Shown: positions 1 through 12,299 of the stretch, in pieces
Layout of the letters: each line of letters starts with the position of its first letter
Position numbering within the stretch: the first letter of the stretch is position 1
DNA from: Chrysomallon squamiferum
Taxonomy: Eukaryota; Mollusca; Gastropoda; Neomphalida; Peltospiridae
Length of the DNA stretch: 64,000 nt
Assembly (NCBI GenBank): GCA_012295275.1
Contig: CM022676.1
Span: 11,493,581 to 11,557,580 of the forward strand
Reading direction: 5' to 3'
Translations under genes and position numbers: made by a program
Notes under the pieces: generated by a model
Database searches by the model: none
The model's input: only the letters and a program-made list of their open reading frames with translations
What the model was told of the DNA's origin: nothing

Positions 1-215
1 TTTTTCTTTCATTTATTTTATTTTAATTTTATTTAATTTAATATTATTTTATTTTTCATTCATTTATTTTATTTTAATGTTATTTAATTTAATATTATTT
101 TATTTTTCATTCATTTATTTTATTTTAATTTAATTTATTTTAATATTATTTTATTTGTCTTTCATTTGTTTTATTTTAATGTTATTTATTTTAATATTAT
201 TTTATTTGTCTTTCA
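1..215. repeat. AT-rich tandem repeat in intron
   Basis: Imperfect repeats of TTTATTTTATTTTAAT-like sequence with recurring TTTCATT. They end just before the splice acceptor of the first visible exon of the beta-galactosidase-like gene, so this is the 3' end of an intron whose upstream part lies outside the window. No coding signal was seen. Confidence 0.7.
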
Positions 216-226
216 TTTACGTACAG

Positions 227-2642
227 TTGGTTGCTTGCTGATCCAAACATGAAGGTTCGTTCTAACTACCCAGGTTACAAGAAGGCAGCTGAAAGGTTTT
301 TTGAAAACCTGCTTCCCAGAATAAGAAACCTGCAGGTTGCTTTTTTGTTGTTTTTTTCAAAATAAATTTTCTTTCATTCATCTTTCTCTCGTCATCCGTC
401 GTTTGCTCTTTTTCTTTCTTTCTTTCTGCTTGTCGTTATTTCCCTTATTAACACATCAAAGTCGTAGAATTCCTACATCATTCACTTCATTTCCTGTTCT
501 AACAGGGAGGTAACTCTTCCCTTTCTGTCACACTGAAGAAGTTTTTCGTGATTCTGTCAGTCTGGCTTTCTCCTAATTCTCAGCACTGAGTCAGGAGTCA
601 GTTTTAATCCTCAGGTTGTATTGTTTGTTTCATGGCCACCAATGCAAAACGATTACAGAGTGAAACTGTGACTGAAACCTGCTGGCTGGCTAACCATCAC
701 CTCAAAAAGTCCAAATCATCCAGTGTAGTGGACACTCCAAGATTTCATTTAATTTTACAGTTGTCTCAGTCTTTTCTTGTAATGTGTGATACCCAGTCTT
801 TTGTTGTAATGTGTGACACTTGGTCTGTAGTTGTAATGTTAATTTGTTTTCAGTATTCACAGGGAGGTCCTATCATTGCTGTGCAAGTAGAAAACGAGTT
901 CGGGTCTTACAGCAATGAAACCAAACACCTCACTTTTCTAAAAGACGTAAGTCTTCCATCGTTTAATTGTTTATTTCTTTGTCATCTGTAATTTTTTATT
1001 TATTTTTTATTTATTTATTTATTTATTTGTTTGTTTGTTTGTTTGTTTGTTTGTTTATTTAGCTATTATTTATTTATTTATTTATTTATTTATATAATTT
1101 ATCACTCTTGGAATTTTTAATTTTTTCAGGATCTGTTCTCTAGTTCTGAATCATTTTGATTGCAGTTTTAATGTGTTCATTGCTGTAACTCTTCTGTTAT
1201 TTTCATTGTTGTGTTTGTTATTTGTAGCTCCTGCATCAGAACGGTATAATGGAGCTGTTAGTCACTTCAGACAATCTAAACGGGATGAACAGAGCTCCTT
1301 TCCATGACGGTAAATACACCGTGTCACACTCAGTCTGTTTATGTAACGTGTCACACTCAGTCTGTTGGTGTACTGTGTCACACTTGGTCTTTAGTTTAAT
1401 ACACCACTTCAGTTGGATTTTTGGTTGTTTTGTTTTGTTGGGGTTTTATGGCTTTTTGTTTTCCCACTATTTAAAATAATTATTTTTTTTATGAGTTTTA
1501 TTAATTATTATTATTATTTTTTTAAATCAGATGCTCTGCCAATGGCCAACTTCAAGTTCCTGGCTGAGGGTTTAAAGATTTTTGAGAAGATAAAGAAGAT
1601 GAATCGTGACTTTCCTCTGATGGTTCTCGAGTTCTGGACAGGCTGGTTTGACCACTGGGGTGTCAAACACAAAGGTTTCGTTGTGTCAGGTAAACAAACA
1701 CAATCATCAGAAATTAAATAAACAAAAATAAAAACAAATTTAAAAATAGTAATAAAAAGTAAAAATAATACTAATAAATAAGAAAATTAAAATTAAAAAT
1801 TAAATAAAAGAAATAATAATATAAGAAAAGCAAAACTACTGACAACTGATAATTAAATTTTTATTATTTTACTTTTTAAATTATTTATTATCACCATTAT
1901 GTGTTGTTATTGTTATTATTGTTATTGTCACACAGAGTACTCTAAAGCACTGGAAGGGATTCTGAAAGAAAAGGCGTCTGTCAATCTGTACATGTTTCAC
2001 TATGATTGTTATTGTTATTGTTATTATTATTATTGTTATTGTTATTGTTGTTATTGTTATTGTTATTATTGTTATTGTCACACAGAGTACTCTAAAGCAC
2101 TGGAAGGGATTCTGAAAGAAAAGGCGTCTGTCAATCTGTACATGTTTCACTATGATTGTTTTGTTATTGTTTTATTATTATTGTTATTTTATTGTTGTTG
2201 TGTTTGGTTATTATTGTTATTGTCACACAGAAACACTAAAGCACTGGAAGGGATTCTGAAAGAAAATGAGTCTGTCAATCTGTACATGAATGGAGGGACA
2301 AACTTTGGTTTTTAAACATTCACAAACCTGACGTCAAGTACGGTTTGTTGTGTTTTACCTGCTCTTGTTTCTTCCTGTGTTTGGGAAGGTGCATGAGAAA
2401 CACTGTTGTTGCTGTGTTGAGTGTGATGAGATAGTAAGAATGAAACACTTGTTTAAACATGAGAACATGAAAGTGTTGATGTTTCATTCGTTATTCATTC
2501 ATTCATTCATTCACTTGTGTCTGTGTGTGTGTGTGTGTGTGTGTGTCTATGTGTGTGTGTGTTTATAACAGTATAATATATATGTGTGTGTGTATGTATG
2601 TTAATTTAACTGTCAGAAGATGTGTGTGTGTGTGTTTAACAG

Positions 2643-2685
<43 letters not shown>

Positions 2686-4248
2686 ATGTGTATGTTAATT
2701 TAAATGTTTTTCAGACTACGATGCTCCACTGTCGGAGGACGGACACATCACAGAAAAATACGTGATAACAAAGAAAATCCTGATGAACAGCGTTCTGAAA
2801 GAAATGGGTATTTTTAACTACTTCACTACTTCACACAAAAACAACAACAAACAGCCCACCCCTTCACTACTTCACACAAAAACAACAACAAACAGCCCAC
2901 CCCAACAAAACTGCAGCTGTAACCTTGTTTCTGGTGCTATTTTTAGAATAAATGTATTCTGCATTGTGATAGGTTTATTCATCCAGCCAATAACAGGAGC
3001 TGTTATATCCCAACATAAGAAAGTTAGATAGTTTACAACACTTACTTTCAGTTGTTGTTGTCTACTTAATATTATCAAAGAAAAGAAAAAAAAAACAATA
3101 GAAGTAATTAAAAATGAAATTATTCTGTGATAATCATTTTCAAATGTTCATTTATATGAAGCATGCTTATCTGAATGCTGGTTGTTTTTATTTTGTTTTT
3201 TAATTTATTTTATTTTATTTTTTTATTTATTTTTTTAATATATATATATATATATATGTGTGTGTGTATGTGTATTTATGTATGTATATGTGTGTGTGTG
3301 CATGTGTGTGTGTATGTATGTATGAAATAGTATTTTTGAATGTATATTTGTATAGTGTTTTATGGTTGTAGGTCTAATCAAGATTATTTTCATATTTTTG
3401 ATTTAGTGCAGTATTATAATTTTAGTTTGTTTGTTTTTGTTTTTTTTGTTCAGGAATTCATGAACTTGCTCCACCCCCAGAACGAATTCCTCGAGTTGGA
3501 TACGGTAAACCACTTTTCATTTCTTTTTTCTTCTTTTCATTTCTTTTTTCTTTTTCATTTCTTTTCATTTCTGTATTTTCTTTTTTCTTATGTTTTCCTT
3601 TTGTTTCTTTCTTTATTTATTTCTTCATATTTTTTAAACCTACTTACAAAGGAACAAAAAGCTGATGTATTAATGTTTATAAATTTAATTTTATTGTTTT
3701 GTAATGTTTCAGGAACAGTGAAAATTATAAGTTATCTCCCTTATAATTACGTCGTGGAAGCGCAAAAGGTTTGTATAATAAAAAAAATATAAAAAAATTA
3801 AAATGTTTTTTTTTTTTTTCAAAAGATGAAAATAATTGCCTTTTAAAAATAGCAATAAAATGATGATGTTTTATGTTTTTATTTAAAAAATAAGTTAAAA
3901 AGAAATTTATTTTGAGATTTATTTAATTTAAAAGATTTCTTCTTTTGATGTTTTTACATAGACTGAACTGTAACATCACAGAGGAAACTCAATTTAAAAT
4001 AGTCGCTCTGTTTATTAATTTTCTTAAACTTTGTCCATTTCAAAGTTTCGGTGATGTTCTTTTTTTTTTAATCTTACTTTTCTTTTTTCCTTTTTTCTTT
4101 TTCTTTAATTTTTTAAAATTTTTAATTTTTAATTATCTATTTATTTATTTATTTATTTTTATTTATGAATATTTGACAAGCAATTTAAACAATAACAAAG
4201 TATAAATATTTGGAAAACAATAAGAACAATCACCAAACAGAAACAGTA

Positions 4249-4279
<31 letters not shown>

Positions 4280-6006
4280 GACAAAACAAAAGAGCTGTTG
4301 TTTGTTTCAGGACAACGTTGAGCTGCGAGAGCCAGCGTGGATGGAGATGTTGAAGTTGTCGTCAGGCTATGGACAAAGTTACGGCTACATCGTCTACCGC
4401 AAACAGATACGACGAGGAAGTAAAATAATAATAAGTGGAACTGTGAGAGACCGAGCTCTCGTGAGTAACTCACTTCATGTTAGCTAACTTTATCTTAACT
4501 CACTTCATCTTAACTAACTTCATCTTAACTAACTTTATCTTAACTAACTTTATCTTAACTCACTTCATCTTAGCTAACTTTATCTTAACTCACTTCATCT
4601 TAACTAACTTTATCTTAACTAACTTTATCTTAACTAACTTTATCTTAGCTAACTTTATCTTAACTAACTTTATCTCAACTAATTTTATCTTAACTAACTT
4701 TATCTCAACTAATTTTATCTTAACTAACTTTATCTCAACTAATTTTATCTTAACTAACTTTATCTTAACTAACTTTATCTTAACTAACTTTATCTCAACT
4801 AATTTTATCTTAGTTACATTTATCTAGCTAACTTTTTCTTAAACTTTATCTCAACTAGCTTTATCTCAGAAGCTTCAGATTTAAAGCTTCATCTTAACTC
4901 AACTTGATCATAACTAACTTTAACATCCTAACTTGATCTTAAAACTTTATCTCAACTAAATTTTATCTAACAAACTTTATCTTTTTTATTTTAACTTCAT
5001 TGTGGTTTATCTTAGCTAACTTTATCTTAACTAACTTTATTTAGAGTCTTCATCTTAGCTAACTTTATCTTAACTAACTTTATCTTAACTAACTTTATCC
5101 TAACAGATTTATCAGGTCTTTATCTTAGCTAACTTTATCTTGTCTTTATCTTAACTCACTTCATGTTGCTAACTTTATCTTAACTAACTTTATCTTAGCT
5201 AACTTTATCTTAACTCACTTCATGTTAGCTAACTTTATCTTAGCTAACTTTATCTTAACTAACTTTATCTTAGCTAACTTCATCTTAACTAACTTTATCT
5301 TAACTCACTTCATCTTAACTCACTTCATCTTAGCTAACTTCATCTTAACTTTCATGTTCAGTCTTTCTGTCTAACTAACTTTATCTTATGTGTAACTTTG
5401 TGTTCATGTAACTAACTTTATCTTAACTCAGCTCATCTTAACTCACTTCATGTTAGCTAACTTCATCTTAACTCACTTCATCTTAGCTAACTTCATCTTA
5501 ACTCACTTCATCTCAACTAACTTTATCTCAACTAATTTTATCTCAACTAACTTTATCTTAACTAACATTTATCTGTGTTGTATGAGATATAGTTACATTT
5601 ATCTTGTATTTTTCTTAAACTTTGTCAGTTCTCGAGAATCAGATTTAAAATTAAAAGTGTGTAAAGTTAACATCCACACAAAGTGAGTAAAGTTAACAAA
5701 GTTTGTTTTGTTTTTAGATTGTGTGTGTATGTGTCTGTGTGTCTGTTTGTGAGTTTCATGTACCAGACCAGACAGTTAAATTACCACAGACTCAGGTCAG
5801 TTTCCTCAGTCTGTCTGTCTGTCTGTCTGTTTGTGTGTGTGAGTCTGTGTGTCTCTGTGTGTGTGTCTCATGTACCAGACCAGACAGTTAAATTACCACA
5901 AACTCAGGTCAGTTTCATCTGTCTGTCTGTCTGCCTGTCTGTGTGTGTCTCATGTACCAGACCAGACAGTTAAATTAACCACAGACTCAGGTCAGTTTCA
6001 TCTGCC

Positions 6007-6041
<35 letters not shown>

Positions 6042-6143
6042 CTGTGTGTCTCATGTACCAGACCAGACCTGTGTGTGTGTGTTGTGTGTCTGTGTGTATA
6101 AGTGTGTGTGTGTGTGTGTATGTGAGTGTGTGTGTGTGTGTCT

Positions 6144-6176
<33 letters not shown>

Positions 6177-9100
6177 TGTGTGTGTGTGTGTCTCGTGTGT
6201 GTGTGTGTGTGTCAGTGTGTGTGTGTGTATGTGACATACTTTAATAAATGAGATATTTAAAAATGTTTATTTCAGTCGTCACTGGTGACACTGGACATCA
6301 TGGTGGAGAATCTGGGAAGAGTGAACTACGTCAGCTTCATGTCACCCAGACTGAACCTGCAGCGGAAAGGTGAGAGAAAGAAAAAACAAAAACTTTCAAA
6401 TAAATATTAAAAATATAAAACTTTAAAAATATAAATAACATATTAAAAATATAAAACTTTAAAAATATAAATAAATATTAAAAATATAAAACTTATTAAT
6501 GGAACAGTGTATTTAGATAAACTGACATTTTAAATTTTATACAGGAATCAATTAATGATAAAACATTTTCTATTTTTAGATAAACAGTGATTTAGATAAA
6601 CTGACATTTTTGATTTTATACAGGAATCAATGGAACATTGTATTTAGATAAACTGACATTTTAAATTTTATACAAGAATCAATGGAACATTGTATTTAGA
6701 TAAACTGACATTTTTGATTTTATACAGGAATCAATGGAACTGATATTTTAAATTTTATACAGGAATCAATGGAACAGTGTATTTAGATAAACTGATATTT
6801 TTAATTTTATACAGGAATTAATGGAACAGTGTATTTAGATAAACTGATATTTTTAATTTTATACAGGAATCAATGGAACAGTGTATTTAGATAAACTGAT
6901 ATTTTAAATTTTATACAGGAATCAATGGAACAGTGTATTTAGATAAACTGATATTTTTGATTTTTTTAAATTTTAAACTGATATTTTTGATTTTATACAG
7001 GGATCAATGGATCAGTGTATTTAGATGGCACACCACAGTTGAAATGGCAGGTCTACCCACTGGATTTTAGAAACGACCATTTGATGAGGTAAGACTGAAT
7101 TATTTTTCTTTCTTAAGGTTAATTTCTTTCTTTCTTAAGGTTTATTTGTCTATCCAGGTTTATTTGTTTAATTTGTTTTTGTTTTTTTTATAGCTTTATT
7201 TATTTATTTGTTTATCTAGGTTTGTTTGTTTGTCTTGGGGGGTGTAGCTTTATTGATTTATTTGTTTATCTAGGTTTGTTTGTTTGTTTGTAGCTTTATT
7301 GTTTATTTGTTTATCTAGGTTTGTTTGTTCCTAGTTTAAGTTGTGCTGTGTCTAACTCACTTGTGACATTGCATGCACACAGAATTTCAAACCCCAACAG
7401 ATTAAATATAGTTACAAAATATTTTTTTTTACTAATAAATGTTAAATGTCTTAAATATTAAAATGTATATTAAATGTTAAAATATATGTAAAATATTTGT
7501 AAAATTAAAAAATAACAATTAAAATATATGTTTGATTTTAAATATTAAAATGTATGTTGAATATTAAGTTAGTTTTGTATTTTGAATTAAAATAACAATT
7601 AAAATATATGTATGTGTTAATTATTAAAATGTATGATAAAATAGTTCAAAAGCTTGTATTAAACATTAAAATGCATATAAAATGTTTTAAAATGTACATT
7701 AAATTTTAAAATGTATATTAAATATTAAAATATATGTAAAATATTAAAGGGAATGTTTTTAAAATTAAAATGGGTTCAGTTTTACACATCTTTATTGTCA
7801 TTTTTTCTTCTGTTTGGTGTTTTTTCACAGGTCAGCAAGTTAACTCTACTCAGACACTCAGACAGTTTGTTTTGCTTGTTTTCAGGATTTCCAGTTCCAA
7901 CAGTGCAAAGCCATTCACTGGGAATGGTGCACAGGTCACAAGTTCAGTACTAGCCCACCACACATTGTCTTTGCTTGTCCATTTCAACAGCCATATCACT
8001 GGGAACAAAGTTCAGTACTAGCCAGGGTTCAGTTTTTACATCAGACCTTGTCTTTCTCTGGATGAAGGTCAGACTTGTTCAGCCAGGGTTCAGACATCAG
8101 ACATTGCTTGTCTTTGCTTGTCTGTGAGATTTATTTACTTAGCAAAGCCATATCACTGGGAGTGGTGTTTTTAACAAGTTCAGTTTTTACATCAGACATT
8201 GCTTGTCTTTGTCTGTCTGTGAGATTTATTTACTTAGCAAAGCCATATCACTGGGAGTGGTGTTTTTAACAAGTTCAGTACTAGCCAGGGTTCAGTTTTT
8301 ACATCAGACATTGCTTGTCTTTGTCTGTCTGTGAGATTTATTTACTTAGCAAAGCCATATCACTGGGAGTGGTGTTTTTAACAAGTTCAGTACTAGCCAG
8401 GGTTCAGTTTTTACATCAGACATTGCTTGTCTTTGTCTGTCTGTGAGATTTATTTACTTAGCAAAGCCATATCACTGGGAGTGGTGTTTTTAACAAGTTC
8501 AGTACTAGCCAGGGTTCAGTTTTACATCAGACATTGCTTGTCTTTGCCCGTCTGTGAGATTCGTTTACTTTCTGTTAGCAAAGCCATATCACTGGGAGTG
8601 GTGTTTTTAACAAGTTCAGTACTAGCCAGGGTTCAGTTTTTACATTGCTTGTCTTTGCTTGTCTGTGAGATTTATTTACTTAGCAAAGCCATATCACTGG
8701 GAATGGTGTTTTTAACAAGTTCAGTACTAGCCAGGGTTCAGTTTTTCAGACATTGCTTGTCTTTGCTTGTCTGTGAGATTCATTTACTTAGCAAAGCCAT
8801 ATCACTGGGAGTGGTGTTTTTAACAAGTTCAGTACTAGCCAGGGTTCAGTTTTTACATTGCTTGTCTTTGCCTGTCTGTGAGATTTATTTACTTTCTGTT
8901 AGCAAAGCCATATCACTGGGAGTGGTGTTTTTAACAAGTTCAGTACTAGCCAGGGTTCAGTTTTTACATTGCTTGTCTTTGTCTGTCTGTGAGATTCATT
9001 TACTTTCTGTTAGCACTGGGAGTGGTGTTTTTCACAAGTTCAGTACTGCCCAGGGTAAAAAAAAATTAGATTGATTTCCCACTCTAACTGCTGCTCCATG

Positions 9101-9270
9101 TCTATATGTAATTTACTGTCTAAGGGAAGGAGCTTACAAAAGATCATTAACTGCTAATAAAAAAGAATTGTCATGTGGACGGATTTTTTTATAAAAAAAA
9201 TTTTGTACTGTTTCTTTAGCATGTGAAAATAACTACAGATTAAAAACTTGTTTAGAACATCATTTGAATC

Positions 9271-9302
<32 letters not shown>

Positions 9303-9474
9303 AGTATATATATATTTTTTTTTTTTCTGTGGATATTATATTTTAGAATTTGATTCTTCTTCATTACTGATGTTCTATTAATGATTTTCGTACTTAAATA
9401 TTGGAAATTAGTTCAATGTCTTGAAAATATGTGATATTACATTTCACTGATGAGAATATATGTGTGTGTGTGTC

Positions 9475-9505
<31 letters not shown>

Positions 9506-9770
9506 GTGTGTATGTATCTGTGTTACAGGGCTGGCACAAGGGTGTGGTGTTTATCAATGGTTTCAATCTGGGCAGATACTGGATAATTGGGCCACAGAAA
9601 ACTCTGTACGTCCCTGCACCATTGCTTGTCAAGGGAGACAATGAGGTAAACCTTAGTGAACTCCAAGGGAGATAACTTCATCATTTTATTTTAGTCACTT
9701 GAAGTTTGACAATTGGTATTGATATTGTAAATAAGAAACACCCTCTTTCTCTCTCTCCCTCCCTCCCTCC

Positions 9771-9825
<55 letters not shown>

Positions 9826-10020
9826 CCAGTTTTGAGTAAGACATTAATTATTTTTATTATAACGTATTTCGTGTGTTATTTTTCATGTTATTGCCTTCAT
9901 TTGTTACATATTTCAAGTGTTGTTTATCTGAATTTTGTGCTCTGTTGCTAGGTGCTGATTTTTGAAGAGGAGAAGAGTGACACTGAGATAGTTTTTGTCT
10001 CAGATGCGGATTTGGATTAA
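227..10020 (+). CDS. Beta-galactosidase-1-like protein (GH35), 5'-partial, multi-exon
   Basis: Lysosomal or secreted glycoside hydrolase family 35, GLB1L2/GLB1L3 type; the N-terminal exons are upstream of the window. Inferred exons: 227-335, 854-946, 1228-1309, 1531-1689, a disturbed exon at 1936-2342, 2715-2807, 3454-3504, 3713-3768, 4311-4460, 6276-6369, 7001-7088, an unresolved exon in 7880-9060, 9529-9645 and 9952-10020 (stop TAA). Sequence support: the acid/base motif [10 protein letters not shown] at 884-913, the nucleophile motif [12 protein letters not shown] in exon 1531-1689, [19 protein letters not shown], and the C-terminal [14 protein letters not shown] and GPQKTLY motifs. Phases agree across nearly all junctions. 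Oddities: the exon that should encode LYMFHGGTNFGF is present as three partial copies, and the intact-ended copy (2231-2342) needs two one-base insertions to stay in frame. The gene may be decayed, polymorphic or misassembled there. Family assignment is secure; functionality is not. Confidence 0.9.
1900..2342 (+). repeat. Triplicated exon fragment with (TTATTG)n flanks
   Basis: Three tandem copies of intron end plus exon begin at 1936, 2086 and 2231, each after TTATTGTCACACAG. Copies 1 and 2 are 150 bp apart, read [19 protein letters not shown] in frame, and are essentially identical until they run into TTATTG repeats after MFH. Copy 3 reads [19 protein letters not shown] then NGGTNFGF and continues to a plausible donor at 2343. 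It lacks one base near its start and one T in the T-run at about 2310, and has AAT where TTTCAC is expected. Only copy 3 carries the exon's 3' half. Confidence 0.8.
2520..2690. repeat. (GT)n and (AT)n microsatellites
   Basis: Alternating TG/GTGT and TATATA tracts in the intron before the exon that starts at 2715. Similar tracts recur at 3235-3320. No gene content. Confidence 0.9.
4477..5590. repeat. 15-bp minisatellite, about 1.1 kb
   Basis: Tandem copies of TTAACTAACTTTATC with variants such as TTAACTCACTTCATC and TTAGCTAACTTTATC, immediately after the splice donor at 4461 of the beta-galactosidase-like gene. Because the unit is 15 bp, the array has an open frame reading NFILT repeats; this is a by-product of the repeat, not a gene. 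The array begins within about 15 bases of the exon end, and the first copies resemble the donor-flanking bases GTAACTCACTTCATG. Confidence 0.92.
5705..6236. repeat. About 90-bp repeat and (GT)n tract
   Basis: Four near-copies of a unit containing CATGTACCAGACCAGACAG and CACAGACTCAGGTCAGTTTC, separated by CTGT and GTGT microsatellite, then about 170 bp of GTGT with occasional GTCT. It lies in the same intron as the 15-bp array, upstream of the exon at 6276. The open frames across it are dinucleotide artefacts. Confidence 0.88.
6510..7000 (+). repeat. 52-bp tandem array derived from a 3' splice site and exon start
   Basis: Unit of about 52-53 bp ending TTTTATACAGGAATCAATGG and continuing AACAGTGTATTTAGAT. 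Copies of the acceptor-like AG-GAATCAATGG lie near 6621, 6674, 6726, 6761 (a shortened 35-bp unit), 6813, 6865 and 6917. The true exon at 7001 starts GGATCAATGGATCAGTGTAT, so each repeat contains a decoy acceptor plus about 25 bases matching the exon start. The array therefore arose by tandem duplication of the intron-exon boundary. Confidence 0.88.
7880..9060 (+). repeat. About 110-120-bp tandem array around an unresolved exon
   Basis: About ten copies of a unit containing CAAAGCCATATCACTGGGAG, AAGTTCAGTACTAGCCAGGG and CATTGCTTGTCTTTG. The first, divergent unit follows a good acceptor (TTTTCAG at about 7880-7886) and could be a short exon (phase 2 in, phase 0 out, reading about 16 residues to a CAG before GTCACA). 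The GH35 protein needs an exon about here, between the one ending 7088 and the one starting 9529. Which copy, if any, is spliced in cannot be decided from sequence. Confidence 0.75.
9736..9821. repeat. (CT)n microsatellite
   Basis: CTCTCTCC and CCTCCCTCC followed by uninterrupted CT dinucleotides, in the last intron of the beta-galactosidase-like gene between exons 9529-9645 and 9952-10020. Confidence 0.95.
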
Positions 10021-12101
10021 AGTGAATTAGTCACCACACTGAGGAGTCTGAAGAAAAGTGAAATGCACACACATTTACACAACAGCACACATATTTTATG
10101 CACACACACAGACATGTGTATATATATAAATCATGTATAATGAAGGGGATATACAGTTGGATGTTTACATTTTTATTTTATTTTACTTAACTTTGGTGCT
10201 GTTTGGAACAGGAAAAGTAAATTTCAGTTTTTAATCAAATTATCGGCTTCGCCCCATTTAACTCTGGGTTTTGTTTTCAGCCAAATTTTGTTGACTTTTC
10301 ATTACTTATTTTTATTTTATTCTTACTAATCTAAATTTTCAGGCATTTTTTGTTTTATTTCTGTCTAATGGAGTTTTGCAATGATGTTTTTATGTGTGTC
10401 CTTATGAGTGTGTGAGTGTGTGTGTGTGTGTGTGTGTCATTTCTGAAAGATATTATGACAAAACCAGACATTTTTTCGGTGGTTTCTTATTTAACCAGTT
10501 TTTGTGTTCACTAATCTTCAACTGCAGCAACAAAGTTGATCAGAAATATTTTTTTTAAATGTTCTCAAAATGCATCATTAATCTTAAATCTTATTTTTTA
10601 AGCATCTAGTTTAAAACTTTACATGTGAAAATCATTTAAACATGGATATTAGTTATAAAGTGTTGTGCAATTATCATGTAAACATAATTTAAATTTTTGT
10701 TAAACATTGTTTACATTTTCTTGTAAACAGTTTGAATTATCATCTAAGTTTTGTTTAAAGTTGCTTATAAACATTTTAAATTTTCATCTAAATATTGTTA
10801 ACAGTTTAGATTTACTTTCAAAAATTACTTGTAAACGTAGTTAAAATTTTCATCTTAAATATATTTTATATTTTCTTGTAAACAGTTCAAATGTTCATCT
10901 GTATATTATACACATTTTCTCGTTAACATTTGTTTAAATTTTCATCTTAATATTTAAATGTTCTTGTAAACATAACTTGAATTTTATCTGAATATTGTTG
11001 AAAGTTTATTGTAAACCCTTGTGATTTGAAACATTTGAAACATTCCAGTTTTGTGTATGCATGTGATTTTTAATTAAGGAAAAAATGTGTCCATCTATCA
11101 TGTTTTTTTGTCCGAGTTTGAGCATTTTGAGTGTGAGTGTTTCCAGTTTGAGTATGTTAGTACATAATGTTACATTTAATATACAAGTATGTGAGACATT
11201 TAATATACAAGTATGTGTGACCTATGTGAGAGTGTCACATCTGTGTGTGTTTGGTACAGACAGATAGATATAGAACAGAGAGATGAGTAGTTAGCAGAGG
11301 ATGGTCTGGTTAAAAATCAGTCTTCCTCCTTGTTTCCCACAACTAATGTATCAAAGTGTGTGGTATGTGACGTCCTGCCTGTGACAAGGTTGTGTAAATT
11401 ATTTGTTGTTGCTAACTAATAAGTATTGGCTGTGGAGAGTCAGATTTCTTGATCAAAATCATTAACAATCCACTAATCCCACCAAAACATAAATAAATTA
11501 ATTAATTAATTAAATAATAATAATAATAGTAATAATGTGCAATAAATTATCACCAAAAGCCTTATTTGATTTTGAATAATTCATAAAAAAGAAGAAGAGC
11601 TCATTTTAATATATTTTTTGTATCACTACTACTTACTTTTTATGTGGTCCAGACATACTTGTAGATAGACATGTAAACGTGTTTTGCAGTTAGGTAACTC
11701 GGATGTTACACTGAAATTGTTTACTTAGATGTTACAGTAAAACTGTTTACTCCAGGTATTTCAGTAAAACTGTTTACTTAGATGTTACACTGAAATTGTT
11801 TACTTCGATGTTACAGTAAAACCGTTTACTCCAGGTATTCCAGTAAAACTGTTTAAACTTTTTGTTTGGATATTACACTTTGTTGGTAGCAGATCAAAGT
11901 ATTGTACACAAATGTATTACCTGTCAGTTTATTGCACTGTGTGTTGTTGTACAAATTATTTTGGTAAAATACTGTTCTTTTATACATTGTTTTGGTGTAC
12001 ATATTTTGTATTATTTTGGTATACTACTAAAGGTTTTATTTTAACTTGCTATTTTAACTTGTTATTTTGGTATGACACAGCTAGCTACATTTTTAAATAA
12101 A
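10021..12101 (+). other. Likely 3' UTR of the beta-galactosidase-like gene
   Basis: About 2 kb of AT-rich, mostly unique sequence after the stop codon, with no convincing reading frame. It holds a (GT)n tract near 10415, a diverged run of TAAACATTTAAATTTTCATCT-like repeats at 10640-11000, and repeats of GTTTACTTAGATGTTACA at 11700-11850. A candidate poly(A) signal is at 12096-12101. The next gene, on the other strand, ends at 12766. Confidence 0.5.
12096..12101 (+). terminator. Candidate poly(A) signal (AATAAA)
   Basis: AATAAA followed within about 25 bases by a GT-rich stretch (GATTTCTGTGTTTGT), the usual arrangement of a cleavage/polyadenylation site. Assigned to the beta-galactosidase-like gene by position only. 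Other AATAAA hexamers occur in the AT-rich sequence upstream, for example near 11550. Confidence 0.4.
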
Positions 12102-12299
12102 GGTGAAAACTGATTTCTGTGTTTGTAAACATTTATACACTTTTAAATAACTTTGATGTTCTTCATAAATATGAAACACTGGAACACAAACTAAAACACA
12201 CACACACATGCATGCAGACATACACAAACAATAATCTCTCTCTTAACAAATTTTCTGTACCTATATATGGGAGAAAAAAGGTTGATAATAATTTATTTA

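Noticed and set aside
632-991. 119-codon frame starting MATNAKRLQ
   Set aside because: The first two thirds is intron; only the part from 854 is the GH35 exon, which ends at 946.
4477-4827. 116-codon open frame reading NFILT repeats
   Set aside because: It is the 15-bp minisatellite read in one frame, inside an intron of the GH35 gene.
5849-6244. Cys/Val-rich open frames of 74-131 codons and a His/Thr frame on the other strand
   Set aside because: They are translations of (GT)n with GTCT variants, with no start context or homology.
8427-9074. 215-codon open frame with repeats of [17 protein letters not shown]
   Set aside because: It comes from the tandem array in the GH35 gene. The membrane-like look is due to the AT-rich repeat, and the frame is not the phase needed by neighbouring exons.
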